From positions 1 to 64,000 of the forward strand of contig NZ_BAABWV010000002.1 in the NCBI RefSeq assembly GCF_040365005.1: a stretch of 64,000 nt of DNA, in the 5' to 3' direction. The notes under the pieces are model-generated. The model had not been told where the DNA came from and made no database searches. It saw nothing but the letters and a program-made list of their open reading frames with translations. Shown here piece after piece: positions 1-8,199 of this stretch. The stretch comes from Antarcticimicrobium sp040365005 (GTDB lineage: Bacteria > Pseudomonadota > Alphaproteobacteria > Rhodobacterales > Rhodobacteraceae). The position numbers were made by a program, and so were the translations under genes. Numbering within the stretch: the stretch's first letter is position 1; the number at the start of each line of letters is the position of its first letter.

Positions 1-2
1 GT

Positions 3-446
3 TTTTCTCCGGCTGCGGTGAATGTGCTGTTTTCGCCAAATGCGACGATGATCGGCATGGTTTACAATCTGTTGCCATATACGATCTTCACCACGGCGCT
101 ATCGATGGCGCGAATTGACTGCGATTTGGTTCTGGCGGCGCGCGATGCCGGTGCCACGCGCCTGCGCGCCTTTCAAGAGGTGACCTTGCCGCTGGCCAAG
201 CCAGGCATCTGGGCAGGAGCGGTGCTGGTCTTCGTACTCAGTCTAGGAGTATTTTTGGAACCCAAGGTGATGGGAGGGGGGACGTCGCCGCTCGCAGCTG
301 AATTGATCCGTCAAAGCTTCGAGACACGCGTGAACTGGCCTCTCGGCGCGGCACTGACGCTCGTTCTGATCGTGATCGGGGCCGCGGTTCTGGCAGTGGC
401 CGGGGTACTGGCTTTTTGGCAGGCAAGGAGGGGCTCCAATGACTGA
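3..446 (+). CDS. ABC transporter permease, PotB-like (5' end outside window)
   Basis: This is the C-terminal part of an inner-membrane permease of the spermidine/putrescine (PotB) type; the frame is open to the left edge, so the start lies outside the window. The visible part has the cytoplasmic EAA loop that contacts the ATPase (DAGATRLRAF followed by TLPLAKPG) and two further hydrophobic segments. Its stop overlaps the start of the next permease by 8 bases, so the two are cotranscribed and probably form a heterodimer. The ATPase and binding protein would be expected to the left. The substrate is unknown; a polyamine or a related amine or carboxylate is a family-based guess. Confidence 0.85.
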   Translation, partial: FSPAAVNVLFSPNATMIGMVYNLLPYTIFTTALSMARIDCDLVLAARDAGATRLRAFQEVTLPLAKPGIWAGAVLVFVLSLGVFLEPKVMGGGTSPLAAELIRQSFETRVNWPLGAALTLVLIVIGAAVLAVAGVLAFWQARRGSND

Positions 447-1272
447 TCAGATGGAAAAACGCCTTGCGGATATCGTCCTCTATGGCTCGGTTATCGCGGT
501 TCTGATCTTCTTCTATATCCCGATCGCGACACTGATCCTGTTCTCCTTTACCCAAAGCCGTTTCCTGTCCTGGCCGATCTCCGAATTCTCGACACGCTGG
601 TATGGTGAGCTGTTGGCGGATCGGGATTTTTGGTCGTCTCTAGGCAATTCCGCTTTGTTGGCTGTGCTTGCGACCCTCTTCGCCACACTTCTCGGGATTG
701 GCGGAGCCTTCGCTTGGAGCCGCTACAAGTTCCGGTTCCAGTGGAGCTTCCGCATTCTGACCTTCGCGCCGCTCCTGTTCCCGCAATTACTGTTGGGGGT
801 CGTGATGCTGCTGTGGTTTTCATTGCTGGCGGGATGGTTGAACCTGTCGCCGGGGCTTTGGTCTGCGGTGATCGGCCATGTCATCTACATCACTCCGTTC
901 TGCATCGTCATAATTTCGGTTCAAATGCAAGGTTACGACGACACGCTTGATTACGCCGCTGAGGATGCGGGGGCTACACGTTGGCAGATCCTGCGCGAGA
1001 TTACATTGCCGCTGATCTGGCCCGGAATCTTCTCGGCCGCGATCTTTGCCTTCCTGCTTTCCTGGGGGAATTTCTATATCACATACAGCCTGTCGGGATC
1101 GACGCGTACGCTGCCCACATTCGTGTTCTCTGGAATCGCGGTGGGGTCTTCGCCGATTTACCCGGCTCTGGCCACGCTGACCTTTCTGCCGGCCCTGGTG
1201 CTGATCTTTGCCGTCGGCGGTCTGCGAAAAAATGCCGCCCGCCGCAGCCTGAGCAAGGTCGCTGAGGGCTGA
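439..1272 (+). CDS. ABC transporter permease, PotC-like
   Basis: This 277-residue protein has six predicted membrane spans and an EAA loop (EDAGATRWQILREITLPL, about residues 174-191), typical of the second permease of polyamine-type ABC importers. The length is normal for PotC-like permeases. It overlaps the preceding permease by 8 bases. It would pair with that protein in the inner membrane and be driven by an ATPase encoded to the left of the window. The gene ends 22 bases before an iron-type alcohol dehydrogenase, which suggests the imported compound, or a product of it, is an alcohol or aldehyde. The substrate cannot be read from the sequence. Confidence 0.88.
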   Translation: MTDQMEKRLADIVLYGSVIAVLIFFYIPIATLILFSFTQSRFLSWPISEFSTRWYGELLADRDFWSSLGNSALLAVLATLFATLLGIGGAFAWSRYKFRFQWSFRILTFAPLLFPQLLLGVVMLLWFSLLAGWLNLSPGLWSAVIGHVIYITPFCIVIISVQMQGYDDTLDYAAEDAGATRWQILREITLPLIWPGIFSAAIFAFLLSWGNFYITYSLSGSTRTLPTFVFSGIAVGSSPIYPALATLTFLPALVLIFAVGGLRKNAARRSLSKVAEG

Positions 1273-1294
1273 TCCATCCAACGGAGTTTGTCCG

Positions 1295-2470
1295 ATGACT
1301 GCATATGACTTTACGACCCTGCAAGCCAACTGGAGTTTTCCGACGCTGGTCTGGTTCGGGGCAGGGCGGCTGGCGGATCTGCCCGCTGGGTTGGACGAGA
1401 TTGGAGGCCGCGCGCCGCTGATCATCACCGATCGCGGGCTTGCGGTCTCGGACATCGTGGTACAGGCGAAGGCTGCGTTTGAAAGTATCGGTATTACGCC
1501 TGGCCTGTTTAGCGATGTGCAACCCAACCCGAGCGTTGAAAACGTCATGGCAGGTCTCATGGCCTTGCGCGCAGGAGGTCATGATTGTGTGATAGCGCTG
1601 GGCGGCGGCTCGGCAATGGATGCGGCCAAAGCGGTTGCGATGATGGCCGGACAGAACCGGCCATTGATGGATTTCGAGGATGCAGGCGACAACTTCCGCC
1701 GCGTTCAGCCCGAAGGGATGGTGCCAGTGATCGCCATTCCGACCACCGCCGGGACCGGTTCCGAATTCGGGCGATCTTCGGTGATCACCGACACAGACAA
1801 CCATCGAAAGGTGATCATTTTCCACCCCGAGATGCTTCCGGAACTGGTAATCCTTGACCCACAGGTAACGGTCGGTCTGCCGGCCCGTCTGACGGCCGCG
1901 ACCGGAATGGATGCTCTCTCGCACGCTCTTGAAGCGCTCTGCGCGCCGGGATGGCATCCGATGGCAGATGGTCTGGCGTTGACGGTGCTGAAGATGATCG
2001 ATGCGTCCTTGGTTACAGCCTATCTGCAGCCCGACAACCTTGGCGCGCGTGCCAACATGCTAGCTGCCTCTGCCATGGCTTGCACCGCGTTGCAGAAAGG
2101 GCTGGGGGCCGTTCACGCGCTGGCGCATCCGTTGGGCGCGCGCTACGACGCCCATCACGGGATGCTCAATGCCGTGTTGATGTGGCATGTGCTGAGCTTC
2201 AACCTCGCGGAGGTGGGCTCGCAGATGGCGACACTGGCACATGAATTGCGGTTGGACGGCGATGATCCAGGCGCCGCTGTACTGGACTGGCTGGAGACGT
2301 TGCGAGCACGTCTCGACATGCCCTCGACGCTCCGGGGCATGGGCATTGACGTGGCCGAGGCCGATATCGCAGCGCTGGTGGCGGACGCCTTGCGCGACCC
2401 GTGCGCGGGCGGAAATCCTGTTCCCTTGACGACGGATGGGGTCGAGCAGATCCTGCGCGCCGCGTTTTAA
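1295..2470 (+). CDS. iron-containing alcohol dehydrogenase
   Basis: This 391-residue protein has the full plan of the Fe-dependent alcohol dehydrogenase family. It has a GGGSAMDAAK dinucleotide-binding turn near residue 103, the TTAGTGSE motif near 150, and metal ligands D206, H210, H274 and H288 in the family spacing (D-x3-H and H-x13-H). It should reduce an aldehyde or oxidise an alcohol with NAD(P) in the cytoplasm. The ATG has an ACGGAG ribosome site 8 bases upstream and follows the ABC permeases by 22 bases, so it is probably the catabolic enzyme of that uptake operon. The substrate is unknown; related members act on lactaldehyde, 1,3-propanediol, butanol or 4-hydroxybutyrate. Confidence 0.88.
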   Translation: MTAYDFTTLQANWSFPTLVWFGAGRLADLPAGLDEIGGRAPLIITDRGLAVSDIVVQAKAAFESIGITPGLFSDVQPNPSVENVMAGLMALRAGGHDCVIALGGGSAMDAAKAVAMMAGQNRPLMDFEDAGDNFRRVQPEGMVPVIAIPTTAGTGSEFGRSSVITDTDNHRKVIIFHPEMLPELVILDPQVTVGLPARLTAATGMDALSHALEALCAPGWHPMADGLALTVLKMIDASLVTAYLQPDNLGARANMLAASAMACTALQKGLGAVHALAHPLGARYDAHHGMLNAVLMWHVLSFNLAEVGSQMATLAHELRLDGDDPGAAVLDWLETLRARLDMPSTLRGMGIDVAEADIAALVADALRDPCAGGNPVPLTTDGVEQILRAAF

Positions 2471-2526
2471 GCAAGCTTGATCCGGGCCAAGAGGGGCAAG
2501 TAAATCAGCGCAAACAGGAGAACGCC

Positions 2527-2877
2527 ATGAAACTCGCCATCGTTCAGCCGCAGCCGTTTTCTTCTGATCCAAGGGAGATATTTCCGATCATAAAGGTTTG
2601 GGTCACAGCATCAACGCCTGGCCGCCTCCCAAAATGGATTTCTACGATCCTACCTTGCCACAGCGATGTCATCGGAGGGCGGTTAAAGCATCAAGGCCAT
2701 GCGAAATCTAAATTGAGAAATCGCTACTCGTCGCGCAAATCAAGGCACCGTTTCAAACAGAAAGAAAAGGTTGTGCCTTTTCCGACCTCGCTGACACAAT
2801 CAATCGTGCCGCCATGTTCGTCAATGATCGCCTTGACAAACGACAGGCCCAGACCCACTCCGCCCGCCTTGCGGTGA
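2527..2877 (+). pseudogene. 5' remnant of an operon gene, possibly a carbon-nitrogen hydrolase
   Basis: An excellent AGGAG ribosome site (2516-2520) precedes an ATG that opens with MKLAIVQPQPF. This is a normal beta-strand start for nitrilase-superfamily enzymes, but WbqC-type proteins begin similarly. After about 11-20 residues the sequence loses protein character and runs antisense into the histidine kinase gene, ending at 2877. I read it as the start of a fourth operon gene cut off when the kinase segment arrived. Another carbon-nitrogen hydrolase with a similar start (MKIAVLQC) begins at 4927 beyond the inserted DNA. The alternative is a short functional leader peptide or chance. Confidence 0.4.
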
Positions 2878-4256
2878 TCCGTTGAATCTGCCTGGGTGAA
2901 CCGATCAAATATCCTCGCCCTGATATCCTCCGGCATCCCGATACCAATGTCCTTGACCGAAACCCGAACCATCGTTTCCTCACGTGCAAGGTTCACTTCG
3001 ACAATATCGTCGGAATTCGAGAACTTCAGGGCATTGGAGAGGAGGTTCTCGATTACCTGGAAAAGCCGATCCCGATCCCCCATTACGCTTGCCGGACTCG
3101 CCGTTCCAAAAGAATAAATTCGGTTTCTTTTGGAAATCGAGTGGCTGGACACCTCCCTTATCGCATCCTCGATGACATGAGACATATCCACCCGCTCCAT
3201 GCTGGAGATAATATTTCCTTTTTCGATCTTCTCCGCATCCAAGAGGTTTTGGATCAAATATCCAAGCCGGGCGCTGCTTCTGTCGGCAATGTCAATCAGG
3301 CCCCCGGCCTTGTCCGGCAGTTTTCCGACAACGCCAGATTTGATTAAATCGAGGGCGCCTTTCAATGCGGTCAGGGGCGTGCGGAGTTCGTGGTTGACCG
3401 TCGCGATAAATTCCGACTTGGCTTTCTCTGCCTTCATCCGATCTGTGATGTCCTGAACAAGGACGACGAATCTGGGCCTTCCGCCTTCTGGATGAACAAA
3501 CTGGGCGCTGACCTCAACGGGGTGTGTCGTGCCATCCGGTCTTGAGGATTCCGTAATGACAGAGATGAGCTTTTCCGCTCCAGTTTTGAGACGGTTGAAA
3601 ATTCCGATAATCTCACCATTTGAGAGCCTCGTGTCGAAGTCCATTGGTGTTCTTCCGTAGAGCTCGCTTTTTTCCATTCCCCATCGACCTTGAGCCACCT
3701 CGTTCAAATAGAACAGTTTCAGATTGTCGGCCCAGTACATGTAAACTTCGCTTTGAGAAAAGTTGAAAGTTTCCTGCTGCACCTTCAAGGCTTCGGCGGC
3801 TTTCTCCAGCGTAATGTCCGTTCTGATCGAGAGGAATTCGGCCGGTTTTCCAAGCTCATTAAGCCGGGGGACGATCGTGGATTTTATCCAGTATGGCTCT
3901 CCGTTCTTCTTTCGATTCTTCATCTCACCAGACCAGGTCTTTCCGTTCGCGATTGTCGACCACAATGCGCTGTAGAATTCCCTGGAATGGTATCCGGAAT
4001 TCAAAATACTATGGTTCTGCCCTATCAGCTCGTGCCTCTCGTATCCGCAGCTTTCGAGAAACTTGTCATTGACATAAGTGATGCGTCCCGTGGCGTCCGC
4101 GATGCTGACACTCGCATGCTGATCCAGCGCATAACTCAGAAAGCCTTCCCCCAATGCTTTCTCACTGGTCGGGTGCAACCGGTAGGAGCTGATCGCCGGA
4201 ATGGAGGTGTAAGGGGGCGTCGAAAAAACTTCGATTTTCTTGGGGTCTTTGGTCAT
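2724..4256 (-). CDS. orphan PAS-domain sensor histidine kinase
   Basis: About 510 residues. An N-terminal PAS domain (about 40-155, with YVNDKFLESCGYERHELIG) and a second PAS-like domain (about 165-275) precede HisKA with the phosphoacceptor histidine in NHELRTPLT (about residue 289). The ATPase domain has an N-box (ENLLSNALKF), G1 box (DIGIGMP), F box (IFDRFTQ) and G2 box (GGVGLGLS). No membrane span is visible, so it is probably a cytoplasmic sensor. No response regulator lies nearby. The ATG at 4256 was preferred; a TTG at 4271 sits closer to a GGGGGGAGG tract but too close to it. Composition is more AT-rich than the flanks and the gene sits between a truncated frame and an IS stump, consistent with acquisition. 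Confidence 0.87.
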   Translation of the reverse strand: MTKDPKKIEVFSTPPYTSIPAISSYRLHPTSEKALGEGFLSYALDQHASVSIADATGRITYVNDKFLESCGYERHELIGQNHSILNSGYHSREFYSALWSTIANGKTWSGEMKNRKKNGEPYWIKSTIVPRLNELGKPAEFLSIRTDITLEKAAEALKVQQETFNFSQSEVYMYWADNLKLFYLNEVAQGRWGMEKSELYGRTPMDFDTRLSNGEIIGIFNRLKTGAEKLISVITESSRPDGTTHPVEVSAQFVHPEGGRPRFVVLVQDITDRMKAEKAKSEFIATVNHELRTPLTALKGALDLIKSGVVGKLPDKAGGLIDIADRSSARLGYLIQNLLDAEKIEKGNIISSMERVDMSHVIEDAIREVSSHSISKRNRIYSFGTASPASVMGDRDRLFQVIENLLSNALKFSNSDDIVEVNLAREETMVRVSVKDIGIGMPEDIRARIFDRFTQADSTDHRKAGGVGLGLSFVKAIIDEHGGTIDCVSEVGKGTTFSFCLKRCLDLRDE

Positions 4257-4271
4257 GGCACTCGCACTCAA

Positions 4272-4530
4272 AACCTCCCCCCACCGGCTGCTCCTTATTG
4301 CTCCAGGTTAGAGGGTGTCAATAGGTTGATTTTCTTCATGTATCTGCGTTTTTCGATATAATGGAGTCGGAATATTTGGCGGTATTGAGTTTGTGCCGTG
4401 GAAACTAATTTCATCCATGGTGCGGTAAATGTATTTCCACTTTTGCGCAGGAAATTTACTACCATGCGAAACTTCGTCCCGTTATTTGGGTGATCGGCGC
4501 GAATGTTTCGATGGGGCGTGATGGGCGATG
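4272..4530. other. AT-rich intergenic segment upstream of the kinase
   Basis: No convincing gene is present. The segment is clearly poorer in G+C than the rest of the window and should contain the minus-strand promoter of the kinase. An imperfect inverted repeat (GTAAAT near 4426 and ATTTAC near 4454) is visible. It ends at the presumed left boundary of the IS5-type remnant, which I could not place exactly. Confidence 0.4.
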
Positions 4531-4725
4531 TCTAAAGAATCTGCGAGGATTCCCTTTGCGAATTTAGCGATGTAGGTGAAGCACATGTCGAAACCTGCGC
4601 CACTCCGCTATCGCACGACGAACTGGTCAGCCGACAACGCCGCGCTGCGCAAACTGGGCTCGCTGTCGATCTGGTTCGATCCCGACACGATCTGGCATGC
4701 GAAGAAATCCGGTAAGCGGGGGCGG
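4530..4725 (+). mobile_element. IS5-family insertion sequence remnant
   Basis: Left end plus the first 47 transposase codons of an IS5-like element. The outer boundary is approximate because no terminal inverted repeat partner remains. It lies between the acquired-looking histidine kinase and the carbon-nitrogen hydrolase at 4927, so it marks a rearrangement junction in this locus. The 200 bases from 4726 to 4926 hold no gene that I recognise. Confidence 0.65.
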
Positions 4726-4761
4726 TCACATCATCAGAGTCACCCGGGAGGTTTACCCTGA
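4585..4761 (+). pseudogene. IS5-family transposase, N-terminal stump
   Basis: The 47 residues from MSKPAPLRYRTTNW through GSLSIWFDPDTIW to GKRGR (4585-4725) match the conserved N-terminus of IS5-type transposases, which in intact elements runs on for about 250 more residues including the DDE catalytic triad. Here homology stops at about 4725 and the frame closes at 4761. The untranslated stretch at about 4530-4584 (AATCTGCGAGGATTCC and following) resembles the usual 5' end of such elements. This is a dead, 3'-truncated copy and cannot move by itself. Confidence 0.8.
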
Positions 4762-4926
4762 CGAACAGTGTCCCCGTACAAAGGGTCTGGAGATCTGATG
4801 CAAGCCTCCTTAAGCTGGGGTTCAGCAGTGGCGTGCATGCGCCACTCGCATTCTGATTGGCAAGGACGGGGCGGCAGGAATGGCAGGCCGGAGGTGGAAC
4901 ATCGCAGCGGCCCTTGGGGAACGCCT

Positions 4927-5688
4927 GTGAAGATTGCTGTTCTGCAATGCGCTGCTGCCGGTGGCTGTTGGGCAACTGCGGAAAGCCGGTTGGGCGACGC
5001 TTTGTCAGTCGCCAGTGCCGCAGGTTGCGATCTTCTTGTTGCGCCCGAGCTCATGATGCCCGGCTACAATTGTGCGCAGGCGCATTTCGATCATGCTCGG
5101 GAGTTCGATGCCCTGCGCCGAGACCTCTCGGCCATGGCGGCAGAGGCGGGCTGTGCGCTGGTGACGGGCTGTGCAGAGCGTGAAGGCGAGGCGATCTACA
5201 ATACCGCGCTGGCGATCGGACCAAACGGAGAGGTTCTGGCCCATCATCGCAAGCGCTTGCTGTTTGGCGACATGGAGCGAGCGACCTTTCACAAGGGGAG
5301 CGGCGCCTCATGCTTGTTTGAATATGGAGGACGGCGCTTCGGCTTGCTCATCTGCTACGAGATCGAGTTTCCGGAGCTCGCGCGAGACCTCGCCAGGCAG
5401 GGCGCGGAAGTTTTTCTTGTCCCGACGGCCAATCCGGAAGGCTACGAGCATGTGCAGCGATACCTGTTGCCGGCGCGAGCCCATGAAAACGGTGCGTTCG
5501 TGGTCTACGCGAACTATTGCGGAACTGAGAATGGACTGACCTTCGGAGGGCAGTCACTTGTCGTGGGCCCAGATGGAGAGTGCATCCTGTCTGCCGGACG
5601 AACTCCGGCGCTTCTGATCGGGGAATTGCCGACACTCGGGGTTTACCCCCCAGGTGTCCTGTCGACCCAGTTGCAGGATCTGTCCTGA
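4927..5688 (+). CDS. carbon-nitrogen hydrolase (nitrilase superfamily)
   Basis: This 253-residue protein carries the Glu-Lys-Cys triad of the superfamily: E41 in PELMMPGY, K109 in HHRKRLLFG and C143 in LICYEIEFPE. Its length suits a single-domain amidase or omega-amidase type enzyme hydrolysing a C-N bond of an amide or carbamoyl compound in the cytoplasm. I chose the GTG at 4927 because MKIAVLQC is the canonical first strand; an in-frame extension back to 4768 has no protein character. It may once have belonged to the operon ending at 2470. The minus-strand LysR gene converges on it 34 bases downstream. The substrate is unknown. Confidence 0.87.
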   Translation: MKIAVLQCAAAGGCWATAESRLGDALSVASAAGCDLLVAPELMMPGYNCAQAHFDHAREFDALRRDLSAMAAEAGCALVTGCAEREGEAIYNTALAIGPNGEVLAHHRKRLLFGDMERATFHKGSGASCLFEYGGRRFGLLICYEIEFPELARDLARQGAEVFLVPTANPEGYEHVQRYLLPARAHENGAFVVYANYCGTENGLTFGGQSLVVGPDGECILSAGRTPALLIGELPTLGVYPPGVLSTQLQDLS

Positions 5689-5722
5689 CAGCGGATGGGC
5701 GCCGCTCCCGTGGCTTGGTATT

Positions 5723-6640
5723 TCAGACTGCCTTTGCGTTGGATGATTTTCGGAATTGCAGGGCTTGGCCGTGCAGCCAGTTTGCGAAATCGCCGCAAGC
5801 CGGGCTTTGGTGCCGGTGTTCCGAGCGAACCAGCCAGTAGCTTTCGGCGGTCTTGACCGGCCCTCCGAACGGCAACTCAAGCGCACCGGTTCGCAACTCT
5901 TCTTCGACGTAGGGGAGTGGTACCACCGCCAGGCCAAGGCCGGAACGCGCCGCGGACACCAGCAGTTCACTGTGTGGAAAGCGGGGGCCCCGGATCGCCC
6001 CCTTGTGCCGTAATCCCGCCCCCTGCAACCAAGTGAGCCAGAGATCGGACCGGCTGGCATTCTGCAGCGTGGGTAGGCTGTCGAAGTCGAGAACCTCGCG
6101 TGGTTTGCGAGACGGGACAAGGTCCGGCGCACAGACGACCACAAGTTCCTCTCGGAATAACTCCTGGCTGCGGGCCCCGACCCACGAGCCGCGACCGCGC
6201 AGTATGGCGGCGTCGACCCGGGTATTGGTGAAATCGATGTCGACCGTGGTTGTCGTCAGATCGACGACCACGTCGGGATGCTGCCCGAGATAGTGCCGGA
6301 GCCGCGGTGTCAACCAGCGCGACGCGAGGGTCGGGTGGGCGCAGACAACCAGTGAATCCGCAAGATCCTGGCCACGTACGCAGTTGACCGAGGCTTTTTC
6401 GATCTGGTCGAGCCCGCAGGTGACTTCTGCAAGATAGACTTCTGCGGCCGTGGTCATCACGAGGCGCGAACCAACCCGTTCGAATAGCTTTACCCCCAAC
6501 AAGTTCTCGAGGTTGCTGATCTGTCGGCTGACACCGCTTTGGGTGATCGCAAGATCTTCGGCGGCCTTGGTGAAGTTCATGTGCCGGGCCGCGGATTCAA
6601 AGGCCAGCAGGGCGGATTGCGAAGGAACGAAGCGGCGCAT
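5723..6640 (-). CDS. LysR-family transcriptional regulator, GcvA-like
   Basis: About 305 residues. An N-terminal winged HTH (MRRFVPSQSALLAFESAARH, then FTKAAEDLAITQSGVSRQIS) is followed by a LysR substrate-binding domain with two alpha/beta lobes. The start at 6640 matches the usual MRRxxP opening of GcvA-like regulators; further starts up to 6733 exist. It is divergent from the FAD oxidoreductase gene at 6840, the classic LysR arrangement, so it probably binds the 200-base gap and controls the catabolic genes rightward, with an amino or 2-oxo acid as a plausible ligand. Its 3' end converges on the carbon-nitrogen hydrolase. Confidence 0.87.
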   Translation of the reverse strand: MRRFVPSQSALLAFESAARHMNFTKAAEDLAITQSGVSRQISNLENLLGVKLFERVGSRLVMTTAAEVYLAEVTCGLDQIEKASVNCVRGQDLADSLVVCAHPTLASRWLTPRLRHYLGQHPDVVVDLTTTTVDIDFTNTRVDAAILRGRGSWVGARSQELFREELVVVCAPDLVPSRKPREVLDFDSLPTLQNASRSDLWLTWLQGAGLRHKGAIRGPRFPHSELLVSAARSGLGLAVVPLPYVEEELRTGALELPFGGPVKTAESYWLVRSEHRHQSPACGDFANWLHGQALQFRKSSNAKAV

Positions 6641-6839
6641 GTCGGGGGCTCCGGGATGACGAAAACTCATTTGCCTCTGATCATTTGGCCGGTTCGCACG
6701 GAATGTCATCTGGGGCATAGTTCGAAAAACCACACATACTGGCGTCTGCCCAAGAAGATCGCATTCTGTCGAGGGCTCGCCGTTAAAATCATCGGTGCGT
6801 CGAATGACTTTCGCTCATGATGCGCAGGAGCTGGGACTC

Positions 6840-8114
6840 ATGTCTGAAGATGCGAAACGACATATCGTTGTAATCGGCGGCGGGATCGTCGGGGTTTGCG
6901 TGGCCGAAGCGCTGGTGCGCGATGGCCTGCGCGTGACGATGCTGGAGCCGGGCGCGTTTGGCGGGGAGCAACAGGCAAGCTATGGCAATGGTACTTTTGT
7001 CAGCCCGGCCTCGATCATCCCCATGTCGATGCCCGGCCTCTGGGCCAAGGTGCCGGGCTACCTCCTGGACCGGCGCGGCCCGTTGACCATTCGCTGGCCA
7101 TATCTGCCCCGGCTTGCCACATGGCTGTTGCGGTTCCTCGCCGCAGGCTGGACCGAGGGCCGTGTCACCCGGACCACGCAAGCGCTTGCCGATCTTGTGA
7201 GTGGCGCGCCGCAGCTTCACGCCGACATCGCGGCACGTATTGGTGTGCCGGACATGATCCGCGAGGATGGGTTGCTCTACCTTTACCAGAACCGAGCCGC
7301 CTTCGAGGCCGAGGGGCTGGCCCTGAAGTTGCGCCGCGCGCATGGTGTGAAGATGCAGGAATACGAAGGGGACGCGCTGGCAAATCTCGTTCCGGGTCTG
7401 GCCCCGCGCTATACCCTTGGGGTGATGCTGACAGGTGGCTGTCATTGTGCCAGCCCGGGACAATACGTCGAGGCCATTGCGACCTGGTGCCTCGCCAACG
7501 GGGCGACCCATGAGCGCAACTGCGCCCTGGATCTGCGGCTGGAGGACGGCAAGCTGGCCGCCGTCGTCACCAAAGACGGCGAGATCGCCTGCGACGGCGC
7601 CGTGCTGGCCGCCGGCATTGGGGCAGCAACCCTGGCAAAACGCTGCGGTGACCGCATACCGCTGGAGGCCGAGCGCGGCTATCACGTGGAACTCCTGAAC
7701 TGTGATCTGGACTTGCCGGTGCCTGTCATGCCGCAGGATCTGAAGGTCGCGATCGTCCGAACGCTGACCGGGTTGCGTATCGCGGGCCAGGTCGAATTCG
7801 CCTCGGCCACCGCGTCGCCGGATTGGCGTCGCGCCGATCTTCTGCGCGACCAGGTCGCGTCCTGCTTTCCGCAGCTGGAAGAGCCGGCCCGCAACGGTCC
7901 GGTCAAACGCTGGCAGGGCAATCGTCCCTCTACGCCTGATGGCCTGCCGGTGATCGGACCGGCGCGCTGCGGGACCGGGGTCTGGTATGCCTTCGGCCAC
8001 GGGCACGTCGGGCTGAACTCGGCGCCGATGACGGCCCGGCTGATCGCCGATCTCGTCGCCGGGCGCCCGACATCCTTGGACACGACCCCCTTCGCCCCGG
8101 ACCGCTTTCACTAA
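6840..8114 (+). CDS. DadA-like FAD-dependent D-amino acid dehydrogenase / amine oxidoreductase
   Basis: This 424-residue protein has the Rossmann dinucleotide motif GGGIVG at residues 13-18, the DAO-fold acidic end (MLEPGAFGGEQQASYGNG) and the C-terminal FAD-contact region (GNRPSTPDGLPVIGP, then FGHGHVGLNSAPMTA), as in DadA. It should oxidise a D-amino acid or related amine to the 2-oxo acid, probably passing electrons to the respiratory chain at the membrane. The ATG at 6840 has AGGAG 9 bases upstream; an earlier in-frame GTG at 6795 is less likely. It heads a tandem set with a 2-hydroxyacid dehydrogenase and an aminotransferase, and faces a divergent LysR gene. Confidence 0.87.
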   Translation: MSEDAKRHIVVIGGGIVGVCVAEALVRDGLRVTMLEPGAFGGEQQASYGNGTFVSPASIIPMSMPGLWAKVPGYLLDRRGPLTIRWPYLPRLATWLLRFLAAGWTEGRVTRTTQALADLVSGAPQLHADIAARIGVPDMIREDGLLYLYQNRAAFEAEGLALKLRRAHGVKMQEYEGDALANLVPGLAPRYTLGVMLTGGCHCASPGQYVEAIATWCLANGATHERNCALDLRLEDGKLAAVVTKDGEIACDGAVLAAGIGAATLAKRCGDRIPLEAERGYHVELLNCDLDLPVPVMPQDLKVAIVRTLTGLRIAGQVEFASATASPDWRRADLLRDQVASCFPQLEEPARNGPVKRWQGNRPSTPDGLPVIGPARCGTGVWYAFGHGHVGLNSAPMTARLIADLVAGRPTSLDTTPFAPDRFH

Positions 8115-8199
8115 CGATCCGGACATCGGCAATCAAATGCCTCAATGGCTGCGCTGGACGCGGCCCGATCCCCTGCACCCTGACGAAACGGAGACTGAC

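Noticed and set aside
4768..4926. N-terminal extension of the carbon-nitrogen hydrolase
   Set aside because: The added 53 residues have no family character and the first core strand starts exactly at the GTG 4927.
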